Shown here in pieces: positions 16,484 through 24,077 of a stretch of 49,445 bases of DNA. The translations under genes and the position numbers were made by a program. The notes beneath the pieces are model-generated. The model was not told the origin of the DNA. It was given only the letters and a program-made list of their open reading frames with translations, and searched no databases. The stretch comes from Cohnella thermotolerans DSM 17683. GTDB lineage: Bacteria; Bacillota; Bacilli; Paenibacillales; Paenibacillaceae. The stretch is from positions 1 to 49,445 of the forward strand of contig NZ_AUCP01000050.1 in assembly GCF_000429825.1 (NCBI RefSeq). The letters are read 5' to 3'. How positions within the stretch are numbered: position 1 is the stretch's first letter; each line of letters opens with the position of its first letter.

Positions 16484-17956
16484 ATGTCATCGCAAGCCAA
16501 GCAGGAGAGCGCTTCGGCGCCAACGTCGATGGGAGCCATCCTGGCGCCTCTGGTCGCCATCATCGTCGGATTGTTCATGGTTATATTGGACGGAACGGCC
16601 GTTAACGTGGCCATTCCGAAGCTGCAGGAGGACTTCGGCAGCTCCTTGTCGCTCGTGCAATGGACCGTAACCGGGTATGCTCTCGCCCAAGCGGCCGTTA
16701 TTCCGCTGGCCGGCTGGCTGTCGGACCGGTTCGGGGCGAAGCGGGTATTCCTCATTTCGGTCGCGCTGTTCACCGTCGGATCGCTGCTCTGCGCGCTGGC
16801 CCACACGGCGGAGCTGCTCATTCTGTTCCGCGTCCTGCAAGGACTGGGCGGCGGCGTCGTCATGCCGATCGCCATGGCGTTCGTCTACCGGATCGCGCCC
16901 AAGGACAAAGTCGGCGCCGTGATGGGCATGATGGGCATTCCGATTCTGCTTGCGCCGGCGCTCGGCCCGGTACTGGCCGGTTGGCTGGTCGATTACGCGA
17001 GCTGGAACTGGATCTTCCTGCTTAATCTTCCCATCGGCGTCATCGCGGTGTTGACCGGCATTCGCACGCTGCCGAATATCGAGCGGCAATCCGTCGCTTC
17101 GCTGGACCTGCTCGGCATTATCCTGGCCCCATTGGCGTTCGCCGCGTTGTCCTACGGCGTGACGCAAGGAGCGACCAGTTGGACCTCGACGGAGACGCTC
17201 GTCGGAATCATAGTCGGCGCCGTCGCTCTGATTCTGTTCATCATCGTCGAGCTGACCCGCCAAAATCCGCTGCTGGAGCTTCGCGTCTTCCGTTCCGGCA
17301 ACTTCACGCGCGGCATTCTCGTGCAGTGGGTGTCGCAGTTCGCGCTGTTCGGCACGTTCTTCCTGGTGCCGCTGTTCCTGCAGCAAGCGCATGGTTATTC
17401 CGCGTTCAAGACCGGCCTGATCATGCTGCCGCAGGCAATCGCCTCGGGCGTGTTCATGCCGATCGGCGGCAGGCTGTCCGACCGCTTCGGCGCCCGTCCG
17501 CTCGTGCTGGCCGGCATGGTGTTCGTGGTGATCTCGGCGTTGATTCTCTCGAACATGAACGCAGACGACGGCATCGTCATGGTCATGCTGCCGCTGGCGA
17601 TGCTCGGCGCGGGCATGGGGCTGTTCATGATGCCGCTCAATACGCACCTGATCCAATCGGCGCCGCAGAACCTCGTCGGACGGGTGACGTCGCTGACGAA
17701 CGCGGCTCAACAAGTCGTGTCTTCGCTGGCCATCGCCACGCTGACGACGATCTCCGGCAACAAGATGAAGGATCTGCTCATCGAAGGCCAGAAGCAGGCG
17801 CCCGGCATCGAAGATTGGACCGCAGCATTCAACTACACGTTCTTCATTCTGATGTTTATCGCCATCGCAGGCGGCATTCTCGGCCTGGTGCTTCGCAAGC
17901 CGAAGGTCGATCCGAACGCGGAGAAGTCGGCCGAAGTGCATATGATGGTCGGCTGA
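16484..17956 (+). CDS. DHA2 family MFS drug efflux transporter (EmrB/QacA type)
   Basis: A 490-aa inner-membrane proton-coupled exporter with about 14 hydrophobic segments. DHA2 features include MVILDGTAVNVAIPKLQ (family motif), WTVTGYALAQAAVIP, the loop motif GWLSDRFGAKRVFL (about residue 78) and GRLSDRFGARPLVL as its second-half echo. The antiporter signature is seen as GPVLAGWLVDYASWNW. It probably exports hydrophobic cations, dyes or antibiotics; the substrate is unknown. ATG 16484 follows GGAGAGAAGG. The gene is divergent from the TetR gene and controlled by the double operator between them. A strong terminator follows. Confidence 0.92.
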   Translation: MSSQAKQESASAPTSMGAILAPLVAIIVGLFMVILDGTAVNVAIPKLQEDFGSSLSLVQWTVTGYALAQAAVIPLAGWLSDRFGAKRVFLISVALFTVGSLLCALAHTAELLILFRVLQGLGGGVVMPIAMAFVYRIAPKDKVGAVMGMMGIPILLAPALGPVLAGWLVDYASWNWIFLLNLPIGVIAVLTGIRTLPNIERQSVASLDLLGIILAPLAFAALSYGVTQGATSWTSTETLVGIIVGAVALILFIIVELTRQNPLLELRVFRSGNFTRGILVQWVSQFALFGTFFLVPLFLQQAHGYSAFKTGLIMLPQAIASGVFMPIGGRLSDRFGARPLVLAGMVFVVISALILSNMNADDGIVMVMLPLAMLGAGMGLFMMPLNTHLIQSAPQNLVGRVTSLTNAAQQVVSSLAIATLTTISGNKMKDLLIEGQKQAPGIEDWTAAFNYTFFILMFIAIAGGILGLVLRKPKVDPNAEKSAEVHMMVG

Positions 17957-17967
17957 CCGCTTGCAGC

Positions 17968-18016
17968 AAAAAAAGCCATTCGTTCCGCGCGCGAGGCGCC
18001 GGACGGATGGCTTTTA
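17968..18016. terminator. Bidirectional terminator
   Basis: AAAAGCCATTCGTTCCG pairs with CGGACGGATGGCTTTT. An A7 tract on the left becomes a T7 tract for minus-strand transcripts, which makes this an excellent terminator for RNA made leftward from the promoter at 18281-18309 and a good one for the efflux gene. Confidence 0.8.
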
Positions 18017-18274
18017 TACGATTGGACGACCCCCAGGGCATTGGACCTTGGGGGTCTGAGCTTAAGCGCAACCGCGCGACTTTTCCTAATCACTTGCACG
18101 AAAACAACGATAGCCCTACCTCTCCATTGTTCTTGCGGTTCCGAGACCGCGCCAGTGAGAATTCGTGTTCCTTCCAGCAGCCAATTCATTCGGTAATCAA
18201 GGAATGTGTGGGAAACGAAACGGAGGCCTATTTCACCCATTGAGGAAAACATCAGAGGGTTACACTTAATTTAA
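17968..18274 (-). ncRNA. Candidate non-coding RNA, about 300 nt
   Basis: A consensus sigma-A promoter (18309-18281, minus) points into a stretch that ends at the T-tailed hairpin at 17968-18016, predicting an RNA of about 307 nt. Internal hairpins include GACCCCC...GGGGGTC around 18030-18058 and GCGGT...ACCGC near 18140-18160. A 139-codon minus frame covers the region but has no ribosome binding site at its ATG (18252), no recognisable domain, and would run through the terminator into the antisense of the pump gene. No known riboswitch, 6S, tmRNA, SRP or RNase P consensus was recognised. The gap 18019-18349 holds no other gene. Confidence 0.45.
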
Positions 18275-18280
18275 TACTTA

Positions 18281-18309
18281 ACTATACGGGTGTTCGAGTT
18301 ATTTGTCAA
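18281..18309 (-). promoter_or_regulatory. Consensus sigma-A promoter facing the candidate RNA
   Basis: On the minus strand TTGACA (18309-18304), 17 bp, TATAGT (18286-18281). The -35 is perfect and the -10 is one base from consensus. No annotated gene starts downstream except the candidate RNA. Confidence 0.65.
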
Positions 18310-18349
18310 TCATTTTCGCGGCAGTATTTGACGGTTTATAAAAAAGGGG

Positions 18350-19471
18350 TTACCGGGGGACCTTCGGCAGCGATACGGCAACGACGGTCCCCTCTCCCGG
18401 CACCGAGTCGATCAAGGCGTGCCCTCCGACGCTGCGCGCCCGCTCCTCCATGCTGAAAAGACCCACGCCCTGCATCGAAGGCATCAGAATAAAGCCGATA
18501 CCTTTGTCTTCGATTCGGGCGTGAACGGAATCTTCCGTCTCCCATACGTCCACGGCGGCTTCCGTCACCTTCGCGTATTTGCCGATGTTCGTCAGCGCTT
18601 CCTGAATGATTCGGTAAAGGGCGGTCTCGATGTGGCGGTCGTACCGTTTCGACAGCCGGCAAGAGAGCTGAATCCGGATGCCGTAATGCTGGGAGAACAT
18701 CTCCGCATAGCTTCTCAGCGCCGGTCCGACGCCCAGATCGTCCAGCACGGACGGCCGCAGCTCCCAGGCGAGTCCCCTTACTTCTTCGATAACGCCCGTC
18801 ACGTCGCGCCGCAGGCTCTCCAGTTCGGGCGAATGACCGGGCTGCGCGAGAAGGCGGTCGATCCGGATCGCCAGGCCGAACAAGCTTTGCCCGATGCCGT
18901 CGTGCAGCTCGCGGGAGATCCGCTTGCGCTCCTCCTCCTGGATCCGCATCATGCGCGTCATCATCTTCTGCAGCTCTTCTTCGGCTTTTTTGAGCGGAGT
19001 GACTTCGTTGCGGATGGCCAAATATTGATAAGGCTGCCCGCGGTCGTCCAGAAACGGAACGATCGTCGTATAAACCCAATAGAAGCTCCCGTCCTTGGCC
19101 CGGTTGCGGATCTCCCCGCGCCATACTTCGCCGGACTGGATCGTGCGCCAGAGCTCCCTCATGAACGATTTGCTGTGGTAGCCGGAATTGACGATCCGGT
19201 GGTCGTTGCCGAGCAGCTCGTCGCGGCTGTACTTCGAGATCTCGCAAAATTTATCGTTCACATATTGAATTTTGCCTTTGCGGTCCGTCACCGCCACGAT
19301 GGACGATTCGTCAAGCGCGAGCTTGAGCTTGAGCAACTGGTTCAGCATTTGCTTGAGCTCGTCCCGGAACGATGGCTCCTCCATCGCGGAACCGTCCAAT
19401 TGGGCCAGCAGGCTGCCGACGCTTTGGCCGATCACTTCGGGATAACGGTTGGCTTGGCGCTCAGACGTCAA
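18350..19471 (-). CDS. PAS-domain sensor histidine kinase, NarL/DegS class
   Basis: A 373-aa cytoplasmic kinase without membrane segments. Residues about 45-165 form a PAS domain (GKIQYVNDKFCEISKYSRDE, then NRAKDGSFYWVYTT). A coiled linker leads to a HisKA_3 dimerisation domain with the phospho-acceptor in RISRELHDGIGQ (His about 190). The HATPase domain has EALTNIGKYAK and EDKGIGF, ending VGLFSMEERA. It sits in NreB's place behind a response regulator and GAF gene, but lacks NreB's four-Cys iron-sulfur cluster, so the signal may differ. It starts at TTG 19471, overlapping the regulator gene by 11 bp, which suggests translational coupling. Confidence 0.88.
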   Translation of the reverse strand: MTSERQANRYPEVIGQSVGSLLAQLDGSAMEEPSFRDELKQMLNQLLKLKLALDESSIVAVTDRKGKIQYVNDKFCEISKYSRDELLGNDHRIVNSGYHSKSFMRELWRTIQSGEVWRGEIRNRAKDGSFYWVYTTIVPFLDDRGQPYQYLAIRNEVTPLKKAEEELQKMMTRMMRIQEEERKRISRELHDGIGQSLFGLAIRIDRLLAQPGHSPELESLRRDVTGVIEEVRGLAWELRPSVLDDLGVGPALRSYAEMFSQHYGIRIQLSCRLSKRYDRHIETALYRIIQEALTNIGKYAKVTEAAVDVWETEDSVHARIEDKGIGFILMPSMQGVGLFSMEERARSVGGHALIDSVPGEGTVVAVSLPKVPR

Positions 19472-20120
19472 AATTCAACAGTCCCTTCTTGTGCGCGTAT
19501 TTGACCAGGTCGGGACGCGTCCGCAGCCCCAGCTTTTCCATCAGATGAGCTTTGTGGGTTTCGACCGTCTTGACGCTGATGATCAGATGCTCGGCAATCT
19601 CCTTGTTGGAGTAGCCTTTGGCAATCCAGGCTAACACTTCCCGCTCCCGGTCGGAGAGACTCTCGTACGAATCGGAGCCGTCGCCTCCGTGCTTGACGCG
19701 TTCCATATATTCGTGCATCAGACGCTTGGTCGCGGTCGGATACAGGTAGGCGTTGCCCGCCGCGACCGATTCGATCGCCGTCAGCAATTCCTCGTGAGGG
19801 GCGCTCTTGAGCACGTAGCCGGACGCTCCCGCATGGATGGATCGGAACAAATATTCGTCGTCGTCGTGCATCGTCAGAATGAGCACGCTCGTATCCGGAA
19901 GCAGCTTCTTCAGCTCGGCGGTCGCCGTCAGTCCGTCTTTGCCGTGCGGCATGCTCAAGTCCATCAGTACGACGTCCGGCTTCAGCTGCTGCGCGATGCG
20001 GATCGCCTCGTCCCCGTCCGCGGCGTCGCCGACGACCGTCAAATTCGGCTGGCCTTCCAGCAGCAGGCGCAGCCCCGTCCGCACTACGATGTGATCGTCC
20101 ACCAGCATGATTCGGATCAT
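19461..20120 (-). CDS. LuxR-type response regulator (NreC/DegU-like)
   Basis: A 219-aa DNA-binding regulator. The receiver domain has the acidic pair in [12 protein letters not shown], the phosphorylated Asp in VVLMDLSMP (about 54) and the Lys in [11 protein letters not shown]. The C-terminal LuxR helix-turn-helix reads [20 protein letters not shown], then [17 protein letters not shown]. It is the middle gene of a GAF-regulator-kinase operon, the partner of the overlapping kinase. GGGGAGAG precedes the ATG. NreC homologues control nitrate/nitrite respiration genes, but none are in the window, so the regulon is unknown. Confidence 0.9.
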   Translation of the reverse strand: MIRIMLVDDHIVVRTGLRLLLEGQPNLTVVGDAADGDEAIRIAQQLKPDVVLMDLSMPHGKDGLTATAELKKLLPDTSVLILTMHDDDEYLFRSIHAGASGYVLKSAPHEELLTAIESVAAGNAYLYPTATKRLMHEYMERVKHGGDGSDSYESLSDREREVLAWIAKGYSNKEIAEHLIISVKTVETHKAHLMEKLGLRTRPDLVKYAHKKGLLNFDV

Positions 20121-20159
20121 CGCATTCTCTCCCCGCCCGTTCGCTTTACGTCTATCATA

Positions 20160-20633
20160 TCAAGATGAAGGGGTAAAATGAATCGGGAATTCGGTCTCCC
20201 CGTAATCCCTCAATTGACCGAGCCATCGCGCGGAGAGCTGGACGACGAGAAGGTTCTCTTGCGAATAGGCGTGCAGCTGCCGATGGCCGACCAATAATAC
20301 CCCGTGGACTTCGGCGCTTCCCGCAATCGGGTAAGCGGCCGCCGCTTGCAGCTGTTCGACCAGCATGAGCGGCGATTCTTCCCGCTTGCGCGCCGTATCC
20401 GGATCGTTCCCGTCCAGCACGAGCGGCCGGCCGATTCGCGTCACCGATCCTTCAAGCCCGCGCCCCAACCGGATGGTCAGCTTCCGATAGCGGTCGTCCG
20501 CGCAGCCGGAGGCGGCCCACCACGCCCACTTGCCGTCTTCCTTACGCTTCCAGGCCACGGCGGCCACATCCGCACCGATCAGCTCGCGAAGCAGATCCAA
20601 TTCCTTTTGCACGAGATTGCGCACATTTTCCAC
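20160..20633 (-). CDS. GAF-domain protein, NreA-like
   Basis: About 157 aa, a single GAF domain: ELIGADVAAVAWKRKEDGKW, LGRGLEGSVTRIGRPLV, LQAAAAYPIAGSAEVHGVLLV and a C-terminal helix. In Staphylococcus the three-gene order NreA (GAF, nitrate receptor), NreB (kinase), NreC (regulator) is known; here the same set is present as GAF, regulator, kinase. Hence this may be a small-molecule sensor controlling the kinase. The start is uncertain: GTG 20633 has AAGGA 8 bp upstream, whereas ATG 20642 touches the same AAGG. Longer open frame upstream overlaps the promoter and palindrome. Confidence 0.72.
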   Translation of the reverse strand: MENVRNLVQKELDLLRELIGADVAAVAWKRKEDGKWAWWAASGCADDRYRKLTIRLGRGLEGSVTRIGRPLVLDGNDPDTARKREESPLMLVEQLQAAAAYPIAGSAEVHGVLLVGHRQLHAYSQENLLVVQLSARWLGQLRDYGETEFPIHFTPSS

Positions 20634-20702
20634 TTCTCTCATCCTTCGTTCATTCGGCTTGATCCTTCCTGAACGGCCTGGCGCGATCTGCGCGGTCATT
20701 CC

Positions 20703-20751
20703 TATTGTAAAGTCTCGCGCCTTATCTGTAATTCGGGGAATTCCCCGAATT
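20703..20751 (-). promoter_or_regulatory. Promoter of the GAF-regulator-kinase operon with a perfect palindrome
   Basis: On the minus strand ATTACA and TACAAT (20708-20703) are 17 bp apart. The -35 overlaps a perfect 22-bp palindrome at 20730-20751 whose left arm is AATTCGGGGAA. It lies in the divergent interval before the DoxX gene and could be the target of the response regulator or another dimeric regulator. A transcription terminator role is unlikely because no T run follows on either strand. Confidence 0.55.
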
Positions 20752-20882
20752 TCGGATCGGGGGGAAGGCGCCGGCTCCCGCATCGGGAAATAAGGAAGAA
20801 GCCCCTCCGATTTTCAGCGGAACTCCCGATGGGTGGGGAGAGAAGAAAGGGGTATGATGAAGCCAGAAGGGAGAGGATGAAG

Positions 20883-21434
20883 ATGGTGAATTGGCTTCGA
20901 AATAACCGGTATGCAGCGGGGTTGCTGGTGCTGGTGCGATTGTATCTGGGGTGGAAGTGGCTGGATGCGGGGTGGCACAAGCTGACCGCCGACAAAGCGT
21001 TCGACGCATCGGGATTTCTGACGAACGCCGTGAACAAGCCGGTGCTGGAGACGGGGACTAAGAACGCGCTGTATCCCCATTACGTGGATTTCCTGCAACA
21101 TATCGCCTTGCCTAACGTGAAGCTGTTCAATTTTCTGATTCCATGGGGCGAGACGTTGGTCGGCCTCGGCCTCATCCTGGGGGCGTTGACCACCGCGGCT
21201 GCGTTCTTCGGCGTGCTGATGAACTTCATGTTCCTGCTGGCGGGCACCGTATCGAGCAATCCGTGGCTCCTGCTGTTCGGCGCGATCGTCCTGTTCGCCG
21301 GAGCCAACGCGGGCAAATTCGGCTCCGACTACTATTTGCTGCCGCTGCTGAAACGGGCCGTTGCCAAAGGCTTCCGCCGAAACCGTACGCACAATCGTCC
21401 GGTCGATCCGAATGGGCTGCCGCATACGAATTGA
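20883..21434 (+). CDS. DoxX family membrane protein
   Basis: A 183-aa protein with four hydrophobic segments. DoxX features are RLYLGWKWLDAGWHKL near the N-terminus, PWGETLVGLGLILGALT in the middle and FMFLLAGTVSSNPWLLL followed by GANAGKFGSDYYLLP near the end. DoxX proteins are linked to redox and thiol balance in some bacteria, but the role here is unknown. ATG 20883 is chosen because AAGGGAG lies 9 bp upstream; the frame is open further to 20829 without a good ribosome binding site. It is divergent from the sensor operon. Confidence 0.82.
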   Translation: MVNWLRNNRYAAGLLVLVRLYLGWKWLDAGWHKLTADKAFDASGFLTNAVNKPVLETGTKNALYPHYVDFLQHIALPNVKLFNFLIPWGETLVGLGLILGALTTAAAFFGVLMNFMFLLAGTVSSNPWLLLFGAIVLFAGANAGKFGSDYYLLPLLKRAVAKGFRRNRTHNRPVDPNGLPHTN

Positions 21435-21505
21435 TCCTGCTGTTTGCGGTTGGTTCCCGTAGTTCAAGTCATTCCGAAGCTGCTGGAAGGGGCGACGATC
21501 ACAAG

Positions 21506-21557
21506 TTGACGTCTTGCCGGCGGGCTGATAAGATGGTGTTGTAAACGCGCGTTCACA
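21506..21557 (+). promoter_or_regulatory. Promoter and LacI-type operator of the lacI-VOC-SDR operon
   Basis: TTGACG (21506-21511) and TAAGAT (21529-21534) have a 17-bp spacer. Just after the -10, covering the expected start point, is TGTAAACGCGCGTTCACA (21540-21557), an 18-bp palindrome with one mismatched pair and a central CG typical of LacI/CcpA-class operators. It points to autoregulation by the first gene, or to CcpA control. Confidence 0.7.
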
Positions 21558-21571
21558 GAAATGAGGTCACG

Positions 21572-22612
21572 ATGAGAAGCTCTGAGATCAATTCGGTGGA
21601 AATCGCCCGGCTGGCCGGCGTGTCGCGAAGCACGGTCAGCCGCGTTATCAACAATTATCCCAACGTGCCCCCGGAAACCCGGGAGAAAGTCATGAAGGTC
21701 ATCGAGCAGTATCATTACGTGCCGAATTTGTCCGCTCAAGTGCTGGCCGGGAAGAAGACCCGCACGATCGGGCTCTTCATGATCGAAGCCGGGCACGTGT
21801 CCAGCGACATGCTGTCCAACATGCTGCTGGCGAGCATTATCGAGAACGCTTCCGCTTCCGGTTATTACGTGCTTACCCATATTATCCGCAATACGAGAGA
21901 CGAAGGCGGCGTTCGGGGCATCAAGGATATTTTCTATCAACGCCGCATCGACGGCGGCATGTTCATCGGCGCCGCGAACGAGGAGCCGCTGATCGAGGAA
22001 CTGGTCGACGAAGGCTTTATCGTCGGAGTGGTCGATCAGCATTTGCCGGGCCGGAACGAGGCGAATCGGATCGTCGTCAATTACGACAACGAGTACGGCA
22101 TGAAGCTCGCAGTCGGGTATTTGGCGGAGATGAATCACCGCGAGATCGGCATCGTGAACGGCGACATGGCGCGTTACTCCGGCCCTTCCAAGTTTGAGGG
22201 CTTCCTCGCGGCCATGCGGCACCACGGTCTGGAAGTGCAGGATCGTTGGATTTTGCCGGGAGGCTTCCACGAGGAGGACGGCTATCGCGCGCTTCGAGCT
22301 TTCCTGGACACCGGAGAGCGGTTGCCGACGGCGATGGTCATGGCTAATGACAGCGTCGCCTTCGGGGCGATTCGAGCGCTGCGGGAGAGAGGCTTGTCCG
22401 TGCCGGAGCATTTGTCGATCGTCGGCTTCGACGATCATGTGCTGAGCGCCCGTTTCCAGCCGGCGCTCACGACGGTGAAGGTCGACTTCAACGGCATGAT
22501 GAAGCAGCTGACCGAAGCCGTCATCCGGCGGATCGAAGGCGCGGAAGACACCGATATCGAGCAGGCCGCAAGCTCCCGGCTTATCGTTCGGGATTCTTGC
22601 AGAAAGTTATAA
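21572..22612 (+). CDS. LacI family transcriptional regulator
   Basis: A 346-aa repressor. The N-terminal helix-turn-helix is INSVEIARLAGVSRSTVSRV, then INNYPNVPPETREKV and the hinge YVPNLSAQVLAGKKTRTIG. The periplasmic-binding-like sensor domain spans residues about 65-340 with VMANDSVAFGAIRALRERG and the typical end VPEHLSIVGFDDHVLS. The ligand, presumably a sugar or metabolite, is not evident. It is the first gene of an operon with a VOC-family and an SDR gene and is preceded by a promoter with a LacI-class palindrome. Confidence 0.9.
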   Translation: MRSSEINSVEIARLAGVSRSTVSRVINNYPNVPPETREKVMKVIEQYHYVPNLSAQVLAGKKTRTIGLFMIEAGHVSSDMLSNMLLASIIENASASGYYVLTHIIRNTRDEGGVRGIKDIFYQRRIDGGMFIGAANEEPLIEELVDEGFIVGVVDQHLPGRNEANRIVVNYDNEYGMKLAVGYLAEMNHREIGIVNGDMARYSGPSKFEGFLAAMRHHGLEVQDRWILPGGFHEEDGYRALRAFLDTGERLPTAMVMANDSVAFGAIRALRERGLSVPEHLSIVGFDDHVLSARFQPALTTVKVDFNGMMKQLTEAVIRRIEGAEDTDIEQAASSRLIVRDSCRKL

Positions 22613-22630
22613 AACAAGGGAGAGTTTCGG

Positions 22631-23083
22631 ATGAGCGGCAATTTAGGGAACCCTGTCATTACGCAGATCGGGCTGCTGGTGCACGACATCGAGAAGACCT
22701 CGCAGGCGTACGCGGACTTTTTCGGCGTCGAGAAGCCGCAATGGTTCTGGACCGATGCGGCCGACATCGCGCAGACCGAATATCGGGGCGAACGTTCGGA
22801 GGCGCGGGCGAAGCTGGCGTTCTTCGATATGGGCTCGCTCCAGCTTGAGCTGATCGAGCCGGACGATCGCCCGAGCACGTGGCGCGAGTCGCTGGACAAG
22901 AACGGCGAAGGATTCCATCATATCGCGTTCGTCGTCGACGGGATGAAGGAGAAAGTCGCTCTCCTGGAGAACAAGGGCTTCCCGCTGCTGCAGAAAGGCG
23001 AATATACCGGCGGGCGCTACGCTTATATCGACACGTTCAAAGACTTGAAAGTGTTGATTGAGCTGCTGGAGAACGACCGATGA
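22631..23083 (+). CDS. VOC superfamily (glyoxalase-like) protein
   Basis: A 150-aa metalloenzyme-fold protein of paired beta-alpha-beta-beta-beta modules. Metal ligand candidates are His in IGLLVHDIEKTS, Glu in LQLELIEPDD, His in FHHIAFVVDGM and Glu in VLIELLEN. Length and pattern fit methylmalonyl-CoA epimerase-like or glyoxalase members, but the substrate is unknown. ATG follows GGGAGAG; the stop overlaps the SDR start (ATGA), so the two are translationally coupled. Confidence 0.85.
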   Translation: MSGNLGNPVITQIGLLVHDIEKTSQAYADFFGVEKPQWFWTDAADIAQTEYRGERSEARAKLAFFDMGSLQLELIEPDDRPSTWRESLDKNGEGFHHIAFVVDGMKEKVALLENKGFPLLQKGEYTGGRYAYIDTFKDLKVLIELLENDR

Positions 23084-23787
23084 ACATTCTGATCACAGGA
23101 GCCGGCAGAGGGCTTGGGCTGGAGCTGACCAATCTGGCATTGGAGCGGGGGCATGCGGTAGCGGCATGCGTAAGAGACGCGAATGCGCCGTCCGACTCGC
23201 TTCGGGAGCTGGCTGCGCGCTACCCCGACAGCTTGCGAATCGAACAGCTCGACATCGTATCGGAGCCCGACGCGGAGCGGCTCGCCGAGCGGCTGAAGGC
23301 GGATTCCTTCCGGTTGGACGCCTTGGTCAACAACGCGGGCATCCTGCTCGGAAGGGCCGAAGGCATATCCGCATTATCCATGGACGACGTGCGGCGGACG
23401 TTCGAGGTCAATCTGTTCGGCCCTCTCACTGTCGCAAAGCATTTAACGCCGCTGCTGAGGGAAAGCGAGTCCGGGGCCGACATCGTCATTAACGTCTCCT
23501 CGGAGGCGGGCAGCTTCTCGGGGGCTTACGGCGGGGACTATCCCTACGCGCTCTCCAAGATCGCGCTCAATATGTTCTCCAAGCAATTGAACGAGGAGTT
23601 GAAGCTGAGGGGCATCCGCGTGCTGGCCGTTCATCCGGGCTGGATTCGGACGGACATGGGCGGCAGCAGCGCGCCGCTGAGTGCGGCGGACAGCGCCCGG
23701 GGCATCATGGGGCTTATCGAAGGCGCAACCGTCGTGCCGGAAGACGTATTCTTCGTGGATTACGCGGGGCGGCCGATGCCGCTGTGA
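23080..23787 (+). CDS. Short-chain dehydrogenase/reductase
   Basis: A 235-aa NAD(P)-dependent Rossmann enzyme. The cofactor motif ITGAGRGLGLELT is at the N-terminus, NNAGILLGR at about residue 86, Ser in VINVSSEAGSFSG (about 140) and the catalytic YPYALSK (Tyr about 155, Lys 159). It is closest to C-factor-like/sepiapterin-reductase-like SDRs by the NVSSEAGS and HPGWIRTDMGG blocks. With the VOC protein and LacI regulator it probably forms a small metabolite-conversion operon. A T-tailed hairpin follows 16 bp after the stop. Confidence 0.88.
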   Translation: MNILITGAGRGLGLELTNLALERGHAVAACVRDANAPSDSLRELAARYPDSLRIEQLDIVSEPDAERLAERLKADSFRLDALVNNAGILLGRAEGISALSMDDVRRTFEVNLFGPLTVAKHLTPLLRESESGADIVINVSSEAGSFSGAYGGDYPYALSKIALNMFSKQLNEELKLRGIRVLAVHPGWIRTDMGGSSAPLSAADSARGIMGLIEGATVVPEDVFFVDYAGRPMPL

Positions 23788-23802
23788 GCGATAGGCGATC
23801 GG

Positions 23803-23842
23803 AGCAATCGGATGGGGAGACCCGTCCGGTTGCTTTGTTTTT
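23803..23842 (+). terminator. Rho-independent terminator of the lacI-VOC-SDR operon
   Basis: AGCAATCGGATGGG and CCCGTCCGGTTGCT form a long stem with GAGA loop, followed by TTGTTTTTATT. Clear terminator, just before the RND pump regulatory region. Confidence 0.85.
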
Positions 23843-23855
23843 ATTCCTTCGCAAA

Positions 23856-23988
23856 TCGACCGAACGTTCGACCGGACGTTCGATTTTTTTTGAAACGCAG
23901 CTTCTGCTGTCTCGTATAACTTCGTGATAACGTCCGAACGGCCTACATAATATTGTCTTTTGACTTTCGACCGATCGTTCGATACGAT
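23856..23988 (+). promoter_or_regulatory. RND pump promoter with three TetR-type operators
   Basis: Three copies of TCGACCGNNCGTTCGA are seen: 23856-23871, 23868-23883 (sharing four bases with the first) and 23967-23982. The third fills the 17-bp spacer between TTGACT (23960-23965) and TACGAT (23983-23988), so a bound repressor would block polymerase. The pump gene starts 90 bp later and a TetR gene follows it, making that TetR the likely ligand. The upstream tandem pair may assist repression by looping. The rest of 23884-24077 holds no gene. Confidence 0.82.
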
Positions 23989-24077
23989 GGCTCGTAGATA
24001 ACGTTGCGGTCAGGTTATGGGCTCGGCCGTAAGGACAAGCTGCTAGAAAGAGAACGAAACGCGGAGGGAGCGGAGAC

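Noticed and set aside
17833..18252. 139-codon minus-strand frame in the pump-kinase interval
   Set aside because: No ribosome binding site, no recognisable domain and it crosses a strong terminator; listed instead as a candidate RNA.
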